NCBI GenBank assembly: GCA_030374805.1
Contig: JARGSG010000087.1
Location: 1 to 53,863, forward strand
Length of the DNA: 53,863 bases
Reading direction: 5' to 3'
From: Gracilaria gracilis
Taxonomy: Eukaryota > Rhodophyta > Florideophyceae > Gracilariales > Gracilariaceae
This document shows positions 1-9,987 of the stretch, one piece after another; the stretch's first letter is position 1; each line of letters opens with the position of its first letter. Under the pieces are notes generated by a model. The model was not told the DNA's origin, made no database searches, and saw nothing but the letters and a program-made list of their open reading frames with translations. The position numbers and the translations under genes are program-made.

Positions 1-860
1 GGGCATTGGAACCTGCTAGCACAATTGGCTCAGAAGCGAGTAGCGCAAGAAGGACGAGGAGCGGCGCTGGCCATGAGCTACAACAGACTTTTTGACTATG
101 TGGAGATTACTGAGGGAGAAGATGACAAAGAAAATGTAGTTTTGAAAACTAACAGTATAGATGTGAAGGCGGATTCTACAGTGCTGACCTTTCGTTGATC
201 TCAAGCTGCTTAACTGTCCACACTTTCAAATAACAAGAAGCCCTTTCGCTCATCGCATATCCATTTTACAAGCCCAGCCCTGTTCTTTTGCAGTGCGAAC
301 GGCAGCCATTCTGCGGGCAGTGGCGGCCACGAGATGCGTGCGTTCGAGTTATTTTCAGCCAAATATGCACGAGAGTTTCAGTGTTCAATGACGCGCGTAA
401 GATACCGCGCGTCCGTCAACAAACTCATCGCGCACGCGGCATACACAGCATCGAAAACCCACGCACATACCGCAGCCCGTCGGCATGACACATGTACGAA
501 AGAACCTTCGGTACTTGCAACTTGCGCTTGAGGTGGCTTCGATCCTGGTGTCGATGAATGGTTGCTACGGTATGTAAACTTGCCTCAACAAAGAGAGAGG
601 GATATGATATCTCTATGTTCCAAGACCAGCCTTTTTTTTGATGATGTTTTATTTCTGCGTAAGTTCCGAGTGTCCAGGCGCTCTTTCTCAAAAATCTGTC
701 TCCGAACAGTCAATGCGAACAAATAAGATGGAGAGCCACTTGGCAACGGAGGTGTGATTCATGTGGTTTTATCGCTTCACTTCCGGTGGAATTCGGGGTT
801 CCCCCTTGGTAAACGGTTACTTTCCACAACGCTCCGTGCCTCTGTACAGAAATACGTTGA
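1..860. other. No recognisable gene
   Basis: This stretch has only short open frames on both strands with no family resemblance I can name and no clear codon signal. A polypurine/polythymine patch occurs near 631-640. I see nothing that I can annotate with confidence. Confidence 0.4.
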
Positions 861-930
861 CATGCCGGCTAGCAGGGCACGGAAGGGCAGATACCGATAT
901 CTGCCCTTAGGATCCCTGCTAGCCGGTATG
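861..930. repeat. 70-bp imperfect inverted repeat (hairpin)
   Basis: The left arm (about 861-895) and right arm (about 896-930) are nearly perfect reverse complements, with outer arms CCGGCTAGCAGGG / CCCTGCTAGCCGG and inner arms AAGGGCAGATA / TATCTGCCCTT. Only a short central segment and a small bulge are unpaired. It could be a snap-back repeat, a small MITE-like remnant or a structured RNA; nothing around it decides which. Confidence 0.7.
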
Positions 931-1276
931 ACAAAGTAAATTAGTCCCGGTAGGGAGTCCGTCCGCATTTCCGAAGGAAAACACTGATGGTCGTACTTTC
1001 AAAGTCTTTTTTTCCTCTCTTTCGCCGAGTTGATGACTCAATTCATTTCATGTCCCCAAAATGGATGCATATTCGTCCAATGAATTGGTCGCCACGAACC
1101 AGCAAACCACACGAAATCGTAGCCCATACAGCAAGGATTCCATTCAAATGAAAACTTCCAAGCTAGACGAAAGCGAGACGAAAGTACAGTAGTAGCCACT
1201 TAATCAATGATGGTTTATACAGCCTTTCCCAAAACGAACGGGACCGTTAGCTACCAACGACCCCATGGAGGTGTGA

Positions 1277-2106
1277 ATGGGTGGGTGCATGGCTGCTGGA
1301 CGTGTAAGAACGAGAAGAAATGGTAAACGTCTTGACCCAATCCAGGCCACCACGGGAGGAGATGGAGCCTCTTCGAAGAGCATTGGTACAAGGTTGTTTC
1401 GTGGTTTAGTGACGCCTGCTAAGTCTGCATCACCACTGGTCTCAGAGGCAGTGAAATGGGTTGAAGCGGTAAGGGCTTTGCGATGGAGCATTTAGGATGA
1501 CTGCGAGATGGAGCTGGCAAAGCGCCAACAGAACGTAGTTCCACGTCAGCGTCGGAGCCACCTGCCGAGTGTGGCGTCTGGAGAAATATTGTATCTTGGG
1601 AGATTGAGGAGGAGGGATTGGAGGCTCTGCGGAGAGAGCAACAGTTGAAGCTGAAGCAGTGTTGGAGAAAGAAGGGCATGTTCGACACTGTTTGGGAAGT
1701 TGGAGAGGCGGTGGAAAACGGTTTGGCGGTGTTGTTGGACCGGGCGTGGAGAGGAGTGTTAGAAGTCTGGAAGTCTTTTTTGTTGCTGTTGTCGCAAACC
1801 CTACGACACGACTCCACTCGAGACGCTACAGCACTGGGTACGAACTGCGGTATGAAAGTGGGAGCATTGATGTTTCGTTGGAGTTCTATCCAGAGGGCAT
1901 GCAACTCGCATAGTTCGAAAAGAACGAGAATTGTTAGAAATGATGTTGTTTTGTTAACAAAGCCAGTAGTTCAACGAATCGTTGTATATATAACGTCGCT
2001 GTCGAAAAATTCTAAGCAAGTCTTTTTGATGCGACAGTGGCTGTTTCCGTGGGTGTATCTGTCGCTCGCTCCCCCTTGGGAACAAGAAAGACAAGAATTG
2101 GGATGA
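1277..2106 (+). CDS. Possible hypothetical protein gene in two frames
   Basis: I do not recognise this protein. Two open segments follow each other: 1277-1495 in one frame and 1499-2106 in another. The second begins with a plausible charged stretch (WEIEEEGLEALRREQQLKLK at about 1597-1656) followed by a helical, Val/Leu-rich part; after about 1860 it loses coding character. A frameshift or a small intron near 1495 would join them. The antisense strand is also open over 1419-1904, Ser/Pro-rich and less protein-like. No domain, signal peptide or membrane segment is evident. It could equally be a decayed gene. Confidence 0.25.
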
Positions 2107-2120
2107 AAATTCTGCATGGT

Positions 2121-2139
2121 ACCGTTGGTACATATAAAG
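2121..2139 (+). promoter_or_regulatory. ACCGTTGGTA motif followed by TATA-like box
   Basis: The decamer ACCGTTGGTA (2121-2130) is followed immediately by CATATAAAG (2131-2139). The same decamer recurs at 8000, 12650, 18435, 18670 and 24579. Its core CCGTTG is the reverse complement of the AACGG MYB consensus. No obvious plus-strand gene follows here, so the assignment as a promoter is inference. Confidence 0.3.
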
Positions 2140-2206
2140 TTTGTCATCGTAGGGAATGCAGAACGTGCGGCCTGTATCATTTCATATCAGGTTGACAGTA
2201 AACGCG

Positions 2207-3295
2207 TTATGGAAACAAGCAAAGGCTACGAAGGGGTCCTTGCTTCCCCATCCTCTGCTTCCAAACCATTTGCGGTAGAGCTCCATCTGGATAAGCATAC
2301 TTGAACAACGCCGCCCAGGCGGGGTACGACATTCCCCCACCAGATGAATGTCCCAACACCCGAGCGCATTGCCACGGCTCCATCATTTGAGCCACATTGT
2401 GGATCAACCCTCGGAACCTGTCAGTGTCCATTACCCTCAGTCCCCTCCGTTCGGCCGCAACAAGCGCCAATGAACCCTCTCGAAGTGCAATGAAGTATGT
2501 GTACGCATCTTCAAACGTAGCGCCGTCCGGATACACCGCATGCGTCATGTACGCTCCAATCAGGGCCATGAAGCGCTTGTCGAGACCGGCGTTGAACCCG
2601 TCCTCACTGCTCGACGATAACACGCCAGAAGCATACACATCGAATTCATGCTCTCCTTCCAGTACCAAGTTAGTGATATACAAGTGTCCATGGTACAGTG
2701 CCCAGTTGCTGAAGATGCGATGAGGATGTTGTGCTGCGTTCGGTGAGTTGCGAGAGCTTTCGAGTGCCGTTCCCCATGAAGTCTGTTTGTACATGAGCAT
2801 CGCCAATGCGCTTAGAACAGATGTCCTCTCCTCCGCAGTAAATCGATCATACAAAACATCCAACGTCAGAGCTAGAGCAGCACCCGCAGAGTACCAGTCA
2901 TTCCGAATCTCGAACCACTTATCTTCATCCCAAAGAAAAGCACGTGATCCACTGCGTCCCCTTGCGCATTTGCCCGCGCAAGTCACTGCTCGATGAGCAA
3001 GTAGCACTTTTGCCCACCCCACGGATGCTTTCACGCAGTCATCGACCGTTGTTATCATGAATGACTCGCTGCTGCCACGCTCTTTCACCACCTTCTCATT
3101 CACGCTACTCCATACAGCGCACATGAAGAAACTCTGTGAGTAGCCGTCTGTCATATTCATGATGTGACTCGCCAACGGTTCAAGCGCATCCAACTGTTCC
3201 CGTGACGCAGAGGACAAATCTTGCTTTCCATCATACACGGCCGTTTCCCCACCGCGTTCCATCTGTATCAGCTTCTTCAGAATAGGGTTGGACAA
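2207..3295 (-). CDS. Heparinase II/III-like (alpha/alpha toroid) protein, partial
   Basis: About 360 residues resemble the N-terminal alpha-helical toroid of heparinase II/III and alginate-lyase-like polysaccharide lyases. Cues are NDWYSAGAALALTLDVLYDR with downstream TAEERTSVLSAL, then HPHRIFSNWALYHGHLYITN, and YPDGATFEDAYTYFIALREG. The usual C-terminal beta domain is absent, so the protein is truncated or continues in an undetected exon. There is no ATG at the 5' end: the frame opens with a TTG and a stop lies a few codons upstream, with a possible splice acceptor (TTAG) just before it, suggesting an earlier exon. In red algae such enzymes would act on cell-wall galactans or uronates, but catalytic residues cannot be assigned and the role is inference. 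Confidence 0.45.
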   Translation of the reverse strand: MSNPILKKLIQMERGGETAVYDGKQDLSSASREQLDALEPLASHIMNMTDGYSQSFFMCAVWSSVNEKVVKERGSSESFMITTVDDCVKASVGWAKVLLAHRAVTCAGKCARGRSGSRAFLWDEDKWFEIRNDWYSAGAALALTLDVLYDRFTAEERTSVLSALAMLMYKQTSWGTALESSRNSPNAAQHPHRIFSNWALYHGHLYITNLVLEGEHEFDVYASGVLSSSSEDGFNAGLDKRFMALIGAYMTHAVYPDGATFEDAYTYFIALREGSLALVAAERRGLRVMDTDRFRGLIHNVAQMMEPWQCARVLGHSSGGGMSYPAWAALFKYAYPDGALPQMVWKQRMGKQGPLRSLCLFP

Positions 3296-4257
3296 CTTGC
3301 TAACACAGGTGTACTATCAGGGGGTAATGGCGGGGCGGGGAGGCCGTTTGGAAGTTGTTGCGGTGGTTGCTCGTTCTCCAAGGGGAATCGGCCACCTGGG
3401 TTCTCGTGCTGCAGAGGGTGTTCCTTGGTCCGATAAAGCTCTAAAGTGAAACCGAGCATTGCACTGGACAATAAGTGATGCAGAGACCGAGCGCACTGCC
3501 ATCACGACATTAATGTCGGATGACGTATTAAAAGAAAAGCGTTCAACACTGTGGTCCGAGAATGCGAACTAAAATAGATACCCTTGGCTAATTGGGCTGT
3601 TTGATTGCACGCGAAGTTCACATTGTGAACGTGAGCGTTTCGACGATGCAAGGACAAATAAGCGGAACGAATCAACGCGCCCTGATCATCAGGATGCTGA
3701 CAGTTGTCAACCAAAATTGCTCTTTGGTTCCTCGTTGCCACGTGCGCGCATAATAGATAGACTGGATAGCCCTCGTTGGCCCTCTTGCGAAGCGTGGGCG
3801 ACCGAACAGCGATGGAGCGGATCGACGCGGCGTGTGCGTCCGCTGCCGTGCTTACAGCACCCTCTTTATCTGGCGCCCCCCACGCGCAGCGCACGCGCCA
3901 CGCACACGGCCCATTGGGTCGGCCGCAAGGCGCGCACGAGTGCGCGCACGCGTCGCAACCCCCCCTTCCCCCCCTACCCCCCCTCACACTTCACCCTACC
4001 GTTTGGATCATGGCTTCGAACCGCAGCTCCCTTACTTCTTCGACCAAAGTGGTAGTGGTTTTCACTTTACTCGTTTTCTGCCGTCGAACGAGCCGCACCG
4101 CTCGCAGGCAGTATTGAAACCACATGCTTGCTGGCCATACAACGTAAAGTTAGGTCTGGTTATGTTTAGTAGTTAAGATTATGTTTCAAGCAAGTCAGAC
4201 GACGAACTGTGTCTTTCATTGTTGCTAACGCTTCACACCGGCGCCGAGTGTCGCACG
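3296..4257. other. Intergenic, low-complexity C-rich patch
   Basis: Open frames here are compositional artefacts of a C/G-rich stretch (about 3870-4000). The first 200 bp could hold the missing 5' exon of the heparinase-like gene, since the minus strand stays open in other frames (3277-3505), but I cannot define it. Confidence 0.35.
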
Positions 4258-6223
4258 CTACTCCTCCACTCCTTCAAAGCCGTCGCAAACCCCTCCCAGA
4301 CATACATCCTCATACCGCTCTCTCAGTTCCCGCAACCCCCTCGCAGCCTCATCAAGTTGCGCCGAGCTAGTATTCGGCATCGAGGGTCTCTTAACTCGCG
4401 ATACCTGCACGCTCTCTAAGCTGGGCAACTGACAAAATCTGTCTAGAATCGACAAACAAAGCCGCACGAAGCTGTCTACTGCACCCTCACACTCACAGAC
4501 AACGAAATACAGATGGCGCACCTGCGCCAGACACCCGTGTTGAAACGTATGCTGCATCCACGCTGGTAACATAGTTTCGTTATTCTCCGTGGTTGCCAGC
4601 CCACAAACGGTGACTTCAAGTACCTTCAAGTTCTTCAGAGCCAGTGCCATGTGGAAAATCATTATGTTCATCCGCTCAGTTCGTCGTTGCTCATCACCAT
4701 CAGCCTCCTCGGCGCCCATGCCGGGGTTCTTCCCGTCTCTTCTCTGCACAGCATCGCATGGACGCCTTCTCTACAAATGTACCGCAGTTACGCCAGAACT
4801 CCCACAATTGGGATGAGTAATGAGTCATTATCTTGTCAAAGTGAATGCACACCTCTTCCAGCTTGTTGAATTCTCGATATTCTTCGTCTGGAAATTCGCT
4901 TGCTCCGAACACGCGTGTAATTAATACCGGACGAATGTTCACCCTGCTCACGAAGTAATCGTTTAGCAATTCATCATGTCCCTGTTTAGAATGCATTGGT
5001 ACACGTACTCCGTACCCATCAATATCCAATCGCACGTCAGCTGCCCTGCACGCATCTTGCATCGCATATGTTATTCGTTGCAGTTGCGATGATGATGTAG
5101 TGCTCAGGTGAATTGTTCTTCGCTTGCCGTTCGTGCTCCTACTGCCACTCAGGGATGCGCGTAATGCAACAATGCTGGCCGCCAAGCGGTTGACCGCAGT
5201 TACTTCTCTCTTCCTGAGCTGAGCGCCGCTTTGTCCGATATGGTTGGATGTCAGGCTGAGTTTGAGGCTCCGGATAAGGGGTAGCCATTGCCCCAACTGG
5301 GCACCCAGGTCTTCAAGGAACGCCATGACATTGCACCGGGGATTGAAATTTGGATCGCTATGCTCATCTGCGCCCCTATCATCCACTGTTACACGACATC
5401 GTTCAGAAAATTCAATGCTAAGGTTCACCAGTTTCGCGAGACAAGATGACTTCAGGAGTGTGCGCAGATCATTGATTAACTCCCTTTCAACCATGCATAG
5501 CCGAACAGTTTTGAGCCGATGTAGCCCGTCTCGAAGCGCCGTAATCGCATGTATGCTAGGTCGGTTAACCGTTAGATCGGTGACTGTTGACTCTCCGAGA
5601 AGTTTTCCGATGCGCTCATCGACACGGCCGCCATCATCAAATGCCAAGGTCTCCAGTTGCTTGCATTCCTCAAACACCGTAGGCAGGATGGTTTCAGCGC
5701 CTGAAAACTCGTATAAGGGGAGGCGAAGAGTTACTAACCGTGAAGCACAACTGCGAGCGATAGTTCTGAGCAACACCGGTGAATGAACAGAGCGGTCTTG
5801 GTACTCGTGAACATCCCAACTCGTCGCGGGAAAAAGAACATCGACTTCCTTAACGAGATCGGCGTATTGTTTTAGAAATACTTCAAAGTACAGAACAGCA
5901 TGAAGTAAAGACCGCATGCGTCGTAGTGATTGCAAGCGCAAAACTGGCTGCTGACGGGGTGGTTGCTCACTCCGGCCATTGCTTCGAATATTTTCGAGAA
6001 GGAGGTCATGCAGCTCACTAGGGAGCTCATTAAGGCTCGGTTTGTGGCTTGCGCGAGGTCGTCTGGCGCCGCAGTTTTGTACGAAGGACAGATGGGCACG
6101 GCTCGCGTCGATGTGGTGTTGATGTGTCATTATGGGCTGAGGAACTGTGGCGTCCGCGATCGTTGTGAGTAAAAGGTAAGAACGGAAGGTGCAGTAGCGA
6201 GTTGTTGGAGATGATGGTGACAC
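4258..6223 (-). CDS. F-box/LRR-like protein, apparent frameshift
   Basis: The minus strand encodes about 505 residues (6223 to 4700) and continues in a second frame from about 4749 to 4258 (about 160 residues). The switch must lie between about 4776, where the second frame has a stop, and 4700. Near residues 62-80 LNELPSELHDLLLENI resembles an F-box start, and the rest alternates Leu-rich segments such as RLVTLRLPLYEF, LETLAFDDGG, KTVRLCMVE and LVNLSIEF, typical of degenerate LRR proteins. The second part carries another (ALKNLKVLEVTVCGL). F-box/LRR proteins serve as substrate receptors of SCF ubiquitin ligases, but the family is assigned by pattern only. The shift may be an indel in a recent pseudogene, a sequencing error or an unusually small intron. 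Confidence 0.4.
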
Positions 6224-7035
6224 AACATATCAGTCATGCTGGAGTTCTTATAGTGATTTGATCCGCGCTGATGTATAAAAAGACATCTGATTCTCGAATC
6301 GCGTTTGAAACGCTGTAACGAAACGTGCCTTTAAGTATCCACCCATCGTACTGCGTGCTTGTTTGAACGGCTGTTTGTGTATTTGATTGTCACCGCTCGC
6401 ATTTGATCACACTTGTAGGACCGTTCTCCGGTATCAGGGAGGAAGTCTCGAATGTAGCTGACACGGCCAAAGGACAACCCGTAGAACATCGGGGATTCCA
6501 CCTGGGAGTGACAAGGACCTTCGATCTTTCCATTTGTTTTTCACCGAGTAACAGTTTGAATACAGTGCCACCGCCGCCGCGGCCGTTGTGAAACGACAAA
6601 CCGAAACCAAACCGAAACGCAAAACGCCAACCGCCACACACGCGCGCGTGCGCCAAGAAAGCAACCGCGCAGCAGCCACTGCACGCGCGCCACGCGTCGC
6701 GCGCGCGCGCGCGTGTATCACGCGTACGCACGCTGTAAGCACGGCGTGCTTTTTGCGCGCGCGCGCAGCGTCGCCGCCGCTGCTGCCGAGTGGCGACGGC
6801 GCTACGCTGGCAGTTTTTGCGCGCGCCGTTTATAGCGGAGGGGGGGGGGACGGCGGATACGGCGGAAGCGGACGCGGTGGCGCACGACGAACGATGCGTT
6901 TTTTGTTTGTGCCTTGCGTGCGTGTGGTGTGTGCGCGCTGCGGTGTTTTGTGTCGGCGGTGCTTGTGAGACACTAGCGTCGCTCGCCGGCGCTCCGTGTG
7001 TGTTTGTGTGTGTTGGCAGCTGTTGTTGTGGGGGT
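6224..7035. other. GC-rich intergenic region with CG dinucleotide tracts
   Basis: A plus-strand TATA-like box (TGTATAAAAAG, about 6271-6281) starts this region. From 6590 it becomes strongly GC-rich with alternating CG runs (for example about 6698-6715), a Z-DNA-prone composition, and a G run at 6840-6849. Arg/Ala-rich open frames on both strands are compositional. It presumably contains the 5' region of the transporter gene that follows. Confidence 0.4.
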
Positions 7036-7756
7036 ATGACACGACTCAAGGGCGCGCGCGTGCAACAAGCGGCGCTCATATTGAAACTGCTCTCGGCGCC
7101 GCGCAAGCCGTTGCTGCCGCTGTCGTGCGCGTCCAGGCCGTATCGCCCCATCGCTGACCCGACGCCGTTCGGATTGATCGGCTTTGCTATCGCTATCACG
7201 CTGTGGTCCGTGCCCAAGCTGCTGGGGACAGCGCACTCTACACCCGCTGCTGTTCGCTGTGGCTACTTCGCTGGGTAGCTTTGCGCAGCTGTTTGCGGCA
7301 TACTACCACTTTCTGCTCAACAATATGCACGCCGCCAACACGTTTGCGCTGTTCGGCTTCCACTGGCTGGCGCAGGCTATTTTTCTATACTCGGCGCTTT
7401 TTTCGCCCGCGGCGGCGGCGGCAGCGGGCGGCGGCGAAGTGATGGCTACACAGCGCGGATTGGAGGCGGACGTGGTGCTGGCACTGACGTACAACGTGCT
7501 GTTCGCGCTGTCGGCGCTGGTGCTATGGGTTCCGAGCTTTCGCATCGACCGCTGCGCGTGCGGCACGCTGTTTCTCCTCATTGTGGTGTACGCGTTCGAC
7601 GCGGTGGCGCTGTTCGACCACCGGTGGGCGGCGGTGATTTCGGGCGTGGCGGGCGTGTTGGCGTCCGTACTGTCGTACTACATGGCGTTTGCCATCCTGT
7701 TTGCCGACGCGTGGAGCGATAGCCTGTCGTCGTTGCCGCTGCGCTCGCTCACGTAG
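7036..7756 (+). CDS. SatP/GPR1-FUN34-YaaH family acetate transporter, frameshifted
   Basis: The frame from ATG 7036 contains the family signature ADPTPFGLIGFAIAITLW (about residues 43-60) as its first membrane helix. The following helices lie one frame over (about 7225-7756): SLGSFAQLFAAYYHFLLNN, a helix at FALFGFHWLAQAIFLY, then three more hydrophobic segments, giving six membrane spans as expected. Family members move acetate, succinate or ammonium across plasma or organelle membranes. The switch from the first to the second frame occurs at a GGGG run near 7213-7216, the place one would expect a one-base sequencing or true indel. A Gly/Ala loop (about 7408-7440) is encoded by GCG repeats. 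Total length of about 240 residues fits the family. The direction and family are well supported; whether the gene is intact is not. Confidence 0.7.
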
Positions 7757-7782
7757 CTGCGTGTTTTGGGCAGCACAGCAGA

Positions 7783-7812
7783 GGGAGAGAGAAGGAGAGA
7801 GAGAGAGAGAGA
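7783..7812. repeat. GA microsatellite
   Basis: A short run of GAGAGAGA interrupted by AAGG lies just after the stop codon of the transporter gene, probably in its 3' untranslated region. Confidence 0.8.
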
Positions 7813-8636
7813 TGTTGTGTTGCACTGATTGCATTGCTTTTGCTTGTTGTTTGTTGTTGTATGCGCCACTGTATGTGAACGATCAAAGCATTGCTTGACG
7901 CGGCTTGACGCCGTTTATTTTTGTTTTCACTGTTCATGTTTTCGCTCTAGCGCTCTAGCTCTCAAAATGGCGCGCGCGCTGCTTGCAGGTAACGTTGCTA
8001 CCGTTGGTAGATCGTCTGCTTGCACAGATACACCGAACCTCGATACCTTCGGTATCAACTATGGCGTGCGCCGCTGTTCGGCCTATTATAGCAGTAACGT
8101 ATCCAGTGCGGATGCACCGTCCGTCTGTGACTGTGAAGTACATACTGTACTATCTAAGGTTACGAGTGATCAGGTGCATGCGCAGGCGGGCGCCGTTCAT
8201 GCAGTGCGCCGCTCGGCGCCGAAAACAGTTGTGATTGTAGATACTGTAGATACACATCACCCCAGCACTGGTAAACACACGCGCTCACTGCCAACGGCCA
8301 CATGTAAAAAGCTGTCACCAACCGGCGCGCGCAGTGGCACAAAAAGGCGCGCGCGCCATGACGTGTTTCGGCGCGCGTGCGCGCGTATATTTAGGCGCGC
8401 GCGCGCCGTCGCGTGGTCAGTGACCACTGGTCGCTGCTGCTCCAAGCAGTAAAGTTGTCTTATATTCCTCCAAGTTGGTACATAACGTTAACTTCTTTTT
8501 ATGCAAGTATCTATGCATACTGCAATGCACAGCGGCACCAACGCGCAGCTTCATGCAAAACTGCCACCGACGATATGTCCACCCCCCCCCTCCACCGTGC
8601 GCTTTCAAACGGCGCGTCCGTACAGCGCTCGCTAGT
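7813..8636. other. Non-coding; MYB-like motif and CG palindromes
   Basis: ACCGTTGGTA occurs at 8000-8009. Self-complementary CG tracts GGCGCGCGCGCC (8346-8357) and GGCGCGCGCGCGCC (8394-8407) lie close together, and a C run at 8581-8590. An open plus frame (7829-8452) lacks any protein-family feature and I regard it as chance. Confidence 0.4.
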
Positions 8637-8709
8637 CGTTGAGCGCGTAGCCGGAAACGCCAGTTGAGCGCATAGCCGCAAAGGCTAGTTGAGCGCGTAG
8701 CCGGAAAGC
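8637..8709. repeat. Three tandem ~25-bp units over the rubredoxin stop codon
   Basis: Three near-identical units, each starting GTTGAGCGC(G/A)TAGCCG, lie head to tail. The last unit encodes the C-terminal SGYALN and stop of the rubredoxin gene on the minus strand, so the gene's 3' end has been duplicated twice downstream of the functional copy. Confidence 0.85.
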
Positions 8710-9343
8710 AGCAGCAAGAACGCCAGCACCAGCCCGCCAAAGATGGCCAGGTTCTTTTGGCCGGCCGTCATGCTGTTGGAGCCCAGCCCGTACGCCTGGT
8801 TGTCTGCAAAGCCGGCAATCACCTTCTTGCGCGGCACGAAGCGCCGCTTGGGCGTGCGACACACGGGGCAAAAGTAGCCGTCCGCCACGTCGTTGAACGG
8901 CGTGCCGGGCGCAATGCGCGCCGCCTTGTCGCCCTGGTCGGGCTCGTACACGTAGCCGCACGCGGGGCACTCGTACCGCCCCTCGTCCACCGTGATGAAC
9001 TTCTCCGCCGCGCGCAGACGCTCCACTTCCTTTTGCGCGTCGCTGCGCTCGTCGGTCGCCGCCGCCGCGTCTGCGCCTGCGCTTGCGCCGCGCCCGCCTG
9101 CGCTTGCGCCGCGCCGGAGCGCTGCGCGTTGAGCGCGTCCAGAGACTTAAGCTCCTCCTCCTCCGCCACCAACTCGCTGCCACCGTCCTCACCGCCGCCG
9201 CGCGCGCGTATGCAAGCGGCGGCGCCGCCGCCGCGCCTCGCGCAGCGCGCGCGTCCATAACGCGCGTCGCGCCGATCGCTCGTCAGCGGCGCGCGCGCGT
9301 CGCCGCGTCGCAGTTGCAGCGGCACGCAGCCCACAAACGCCAT
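8685..9343 (-). CDS. Plastid rubredoxin with C-terminal membrane anchor
   Basis: The conserved part (9026-8685) has a rubredoxin fold with iron ligands YECPACGYVY and GYFCPVC, about 34 residues apart, and a C-terminal hydrophobic anchor LAIFGGLVLAFLLLL. This is the layout of RBD1, the thylakoid rubredoxin needed for photosystem II assembly. Upstream, in a different frame, lies ATG 9343 followed by MAFVGCVPLQLRR, a plausible red-algal plastid transit peptide, then an acidic linker (GSELVAEEEELKSLDAL). The frame change falls inside an Ala-coding GCG/GCC run near 9060-9075, so a one-base indel or sequencing error is likely. Its presence implies a photosynthetic organism. It is divergent from EAF6; the 450-650 bp between their starts probably act as a shared promoter. 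Confidence 0.85.
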
Positions 9344-9566
9344 CTTCAAACGCTCTCTCTCGCAACGCACCGCCGAGCTCGCATCTAGCAAAGCACTTTC
9401 GCATCTGCTATCTATCCACAGCTGCCGCCGCCGCTGCTGCGGCGGCGGCAGTTGGCACATGTGCCGTGCGCGGGCGCGGGCGCGGCTGGCTGCGCGCGCC
9501 TTGTGTGCGGCTCACAGACGGCGGCGCGCTGCGCAGCGCTGTGGCAGCCGCTCGATTTTTGCGCGT

Positions 9567-9628
9567 GCGCGCCGTGCCGCCGCCCATGCTGTGCGCGCCG
9601 TGCCGCCGCCCATGCTGTGCGCGCCGCT
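9567..9628. repeat. Tandem duplication in the rubredoxin-EAF6 intergenic region
   Basis: A unit of about 27 bp beginning GTGCCGCCGCCCATGCTGTG is present twice in a row. It lies between the divergent rubredoxin and EAF6 genes. Confidence 0.8.
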
Positions 9629-9898
9629 GCCGCTGCCGCCCGCCACCACTGCGCGCTGTCGCGCGCGACGTGCCGCCGCTTGCGCGCTCACGCCCGTCGT
9701 CGCTCGCCATCGCGCGCGCGCCGGTCGCCGTTGCAGCGCGCCGCACTCCCAGCGCTCCCAGCGCAGCCGCCGCGCCGCGCCGCGCGTGCCGCGCCATGCC
9801 GCTTGCAAAATCTTTCCCCGCCGCGCCGTTGGCCGCGCCTGCGCCCGCGCCCGCGTCCGCGCCCGCGCCCGCGTCTGCGCCCGCGTCTGCGCCGCAAC

Positions 9899-9938
<40 letters not shown>

Positions 9939-9987
9939 GCCGCAGCAGCAGCAGCCGCCGCCGCCGCCGCCGCAGTCGCCGGGAGCC

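Noticed and set aside
861..930. Bacterial contamination suggested by a REP-like hairpin
   Set aside because: Surrounding DNA lacks bacterial gene organisation and the rest of the window is clearly eukaryotic.
7204..7225. A 22-nt intron (GT...AG) that would repair the SatP frame
   Set aside because: A GT...CAG stretch of suitable length exists here and a similar 31-nt one near 4745-4776, but such pairs are expected by chance in a short interval and introns this small are known only from rare lineages; a one-base indel is simpler.
7829..8452. 207-codon plus-strand frame
   Set aside because: No family features, crosses CG palindromes and a promoter-like motif; probably chance.
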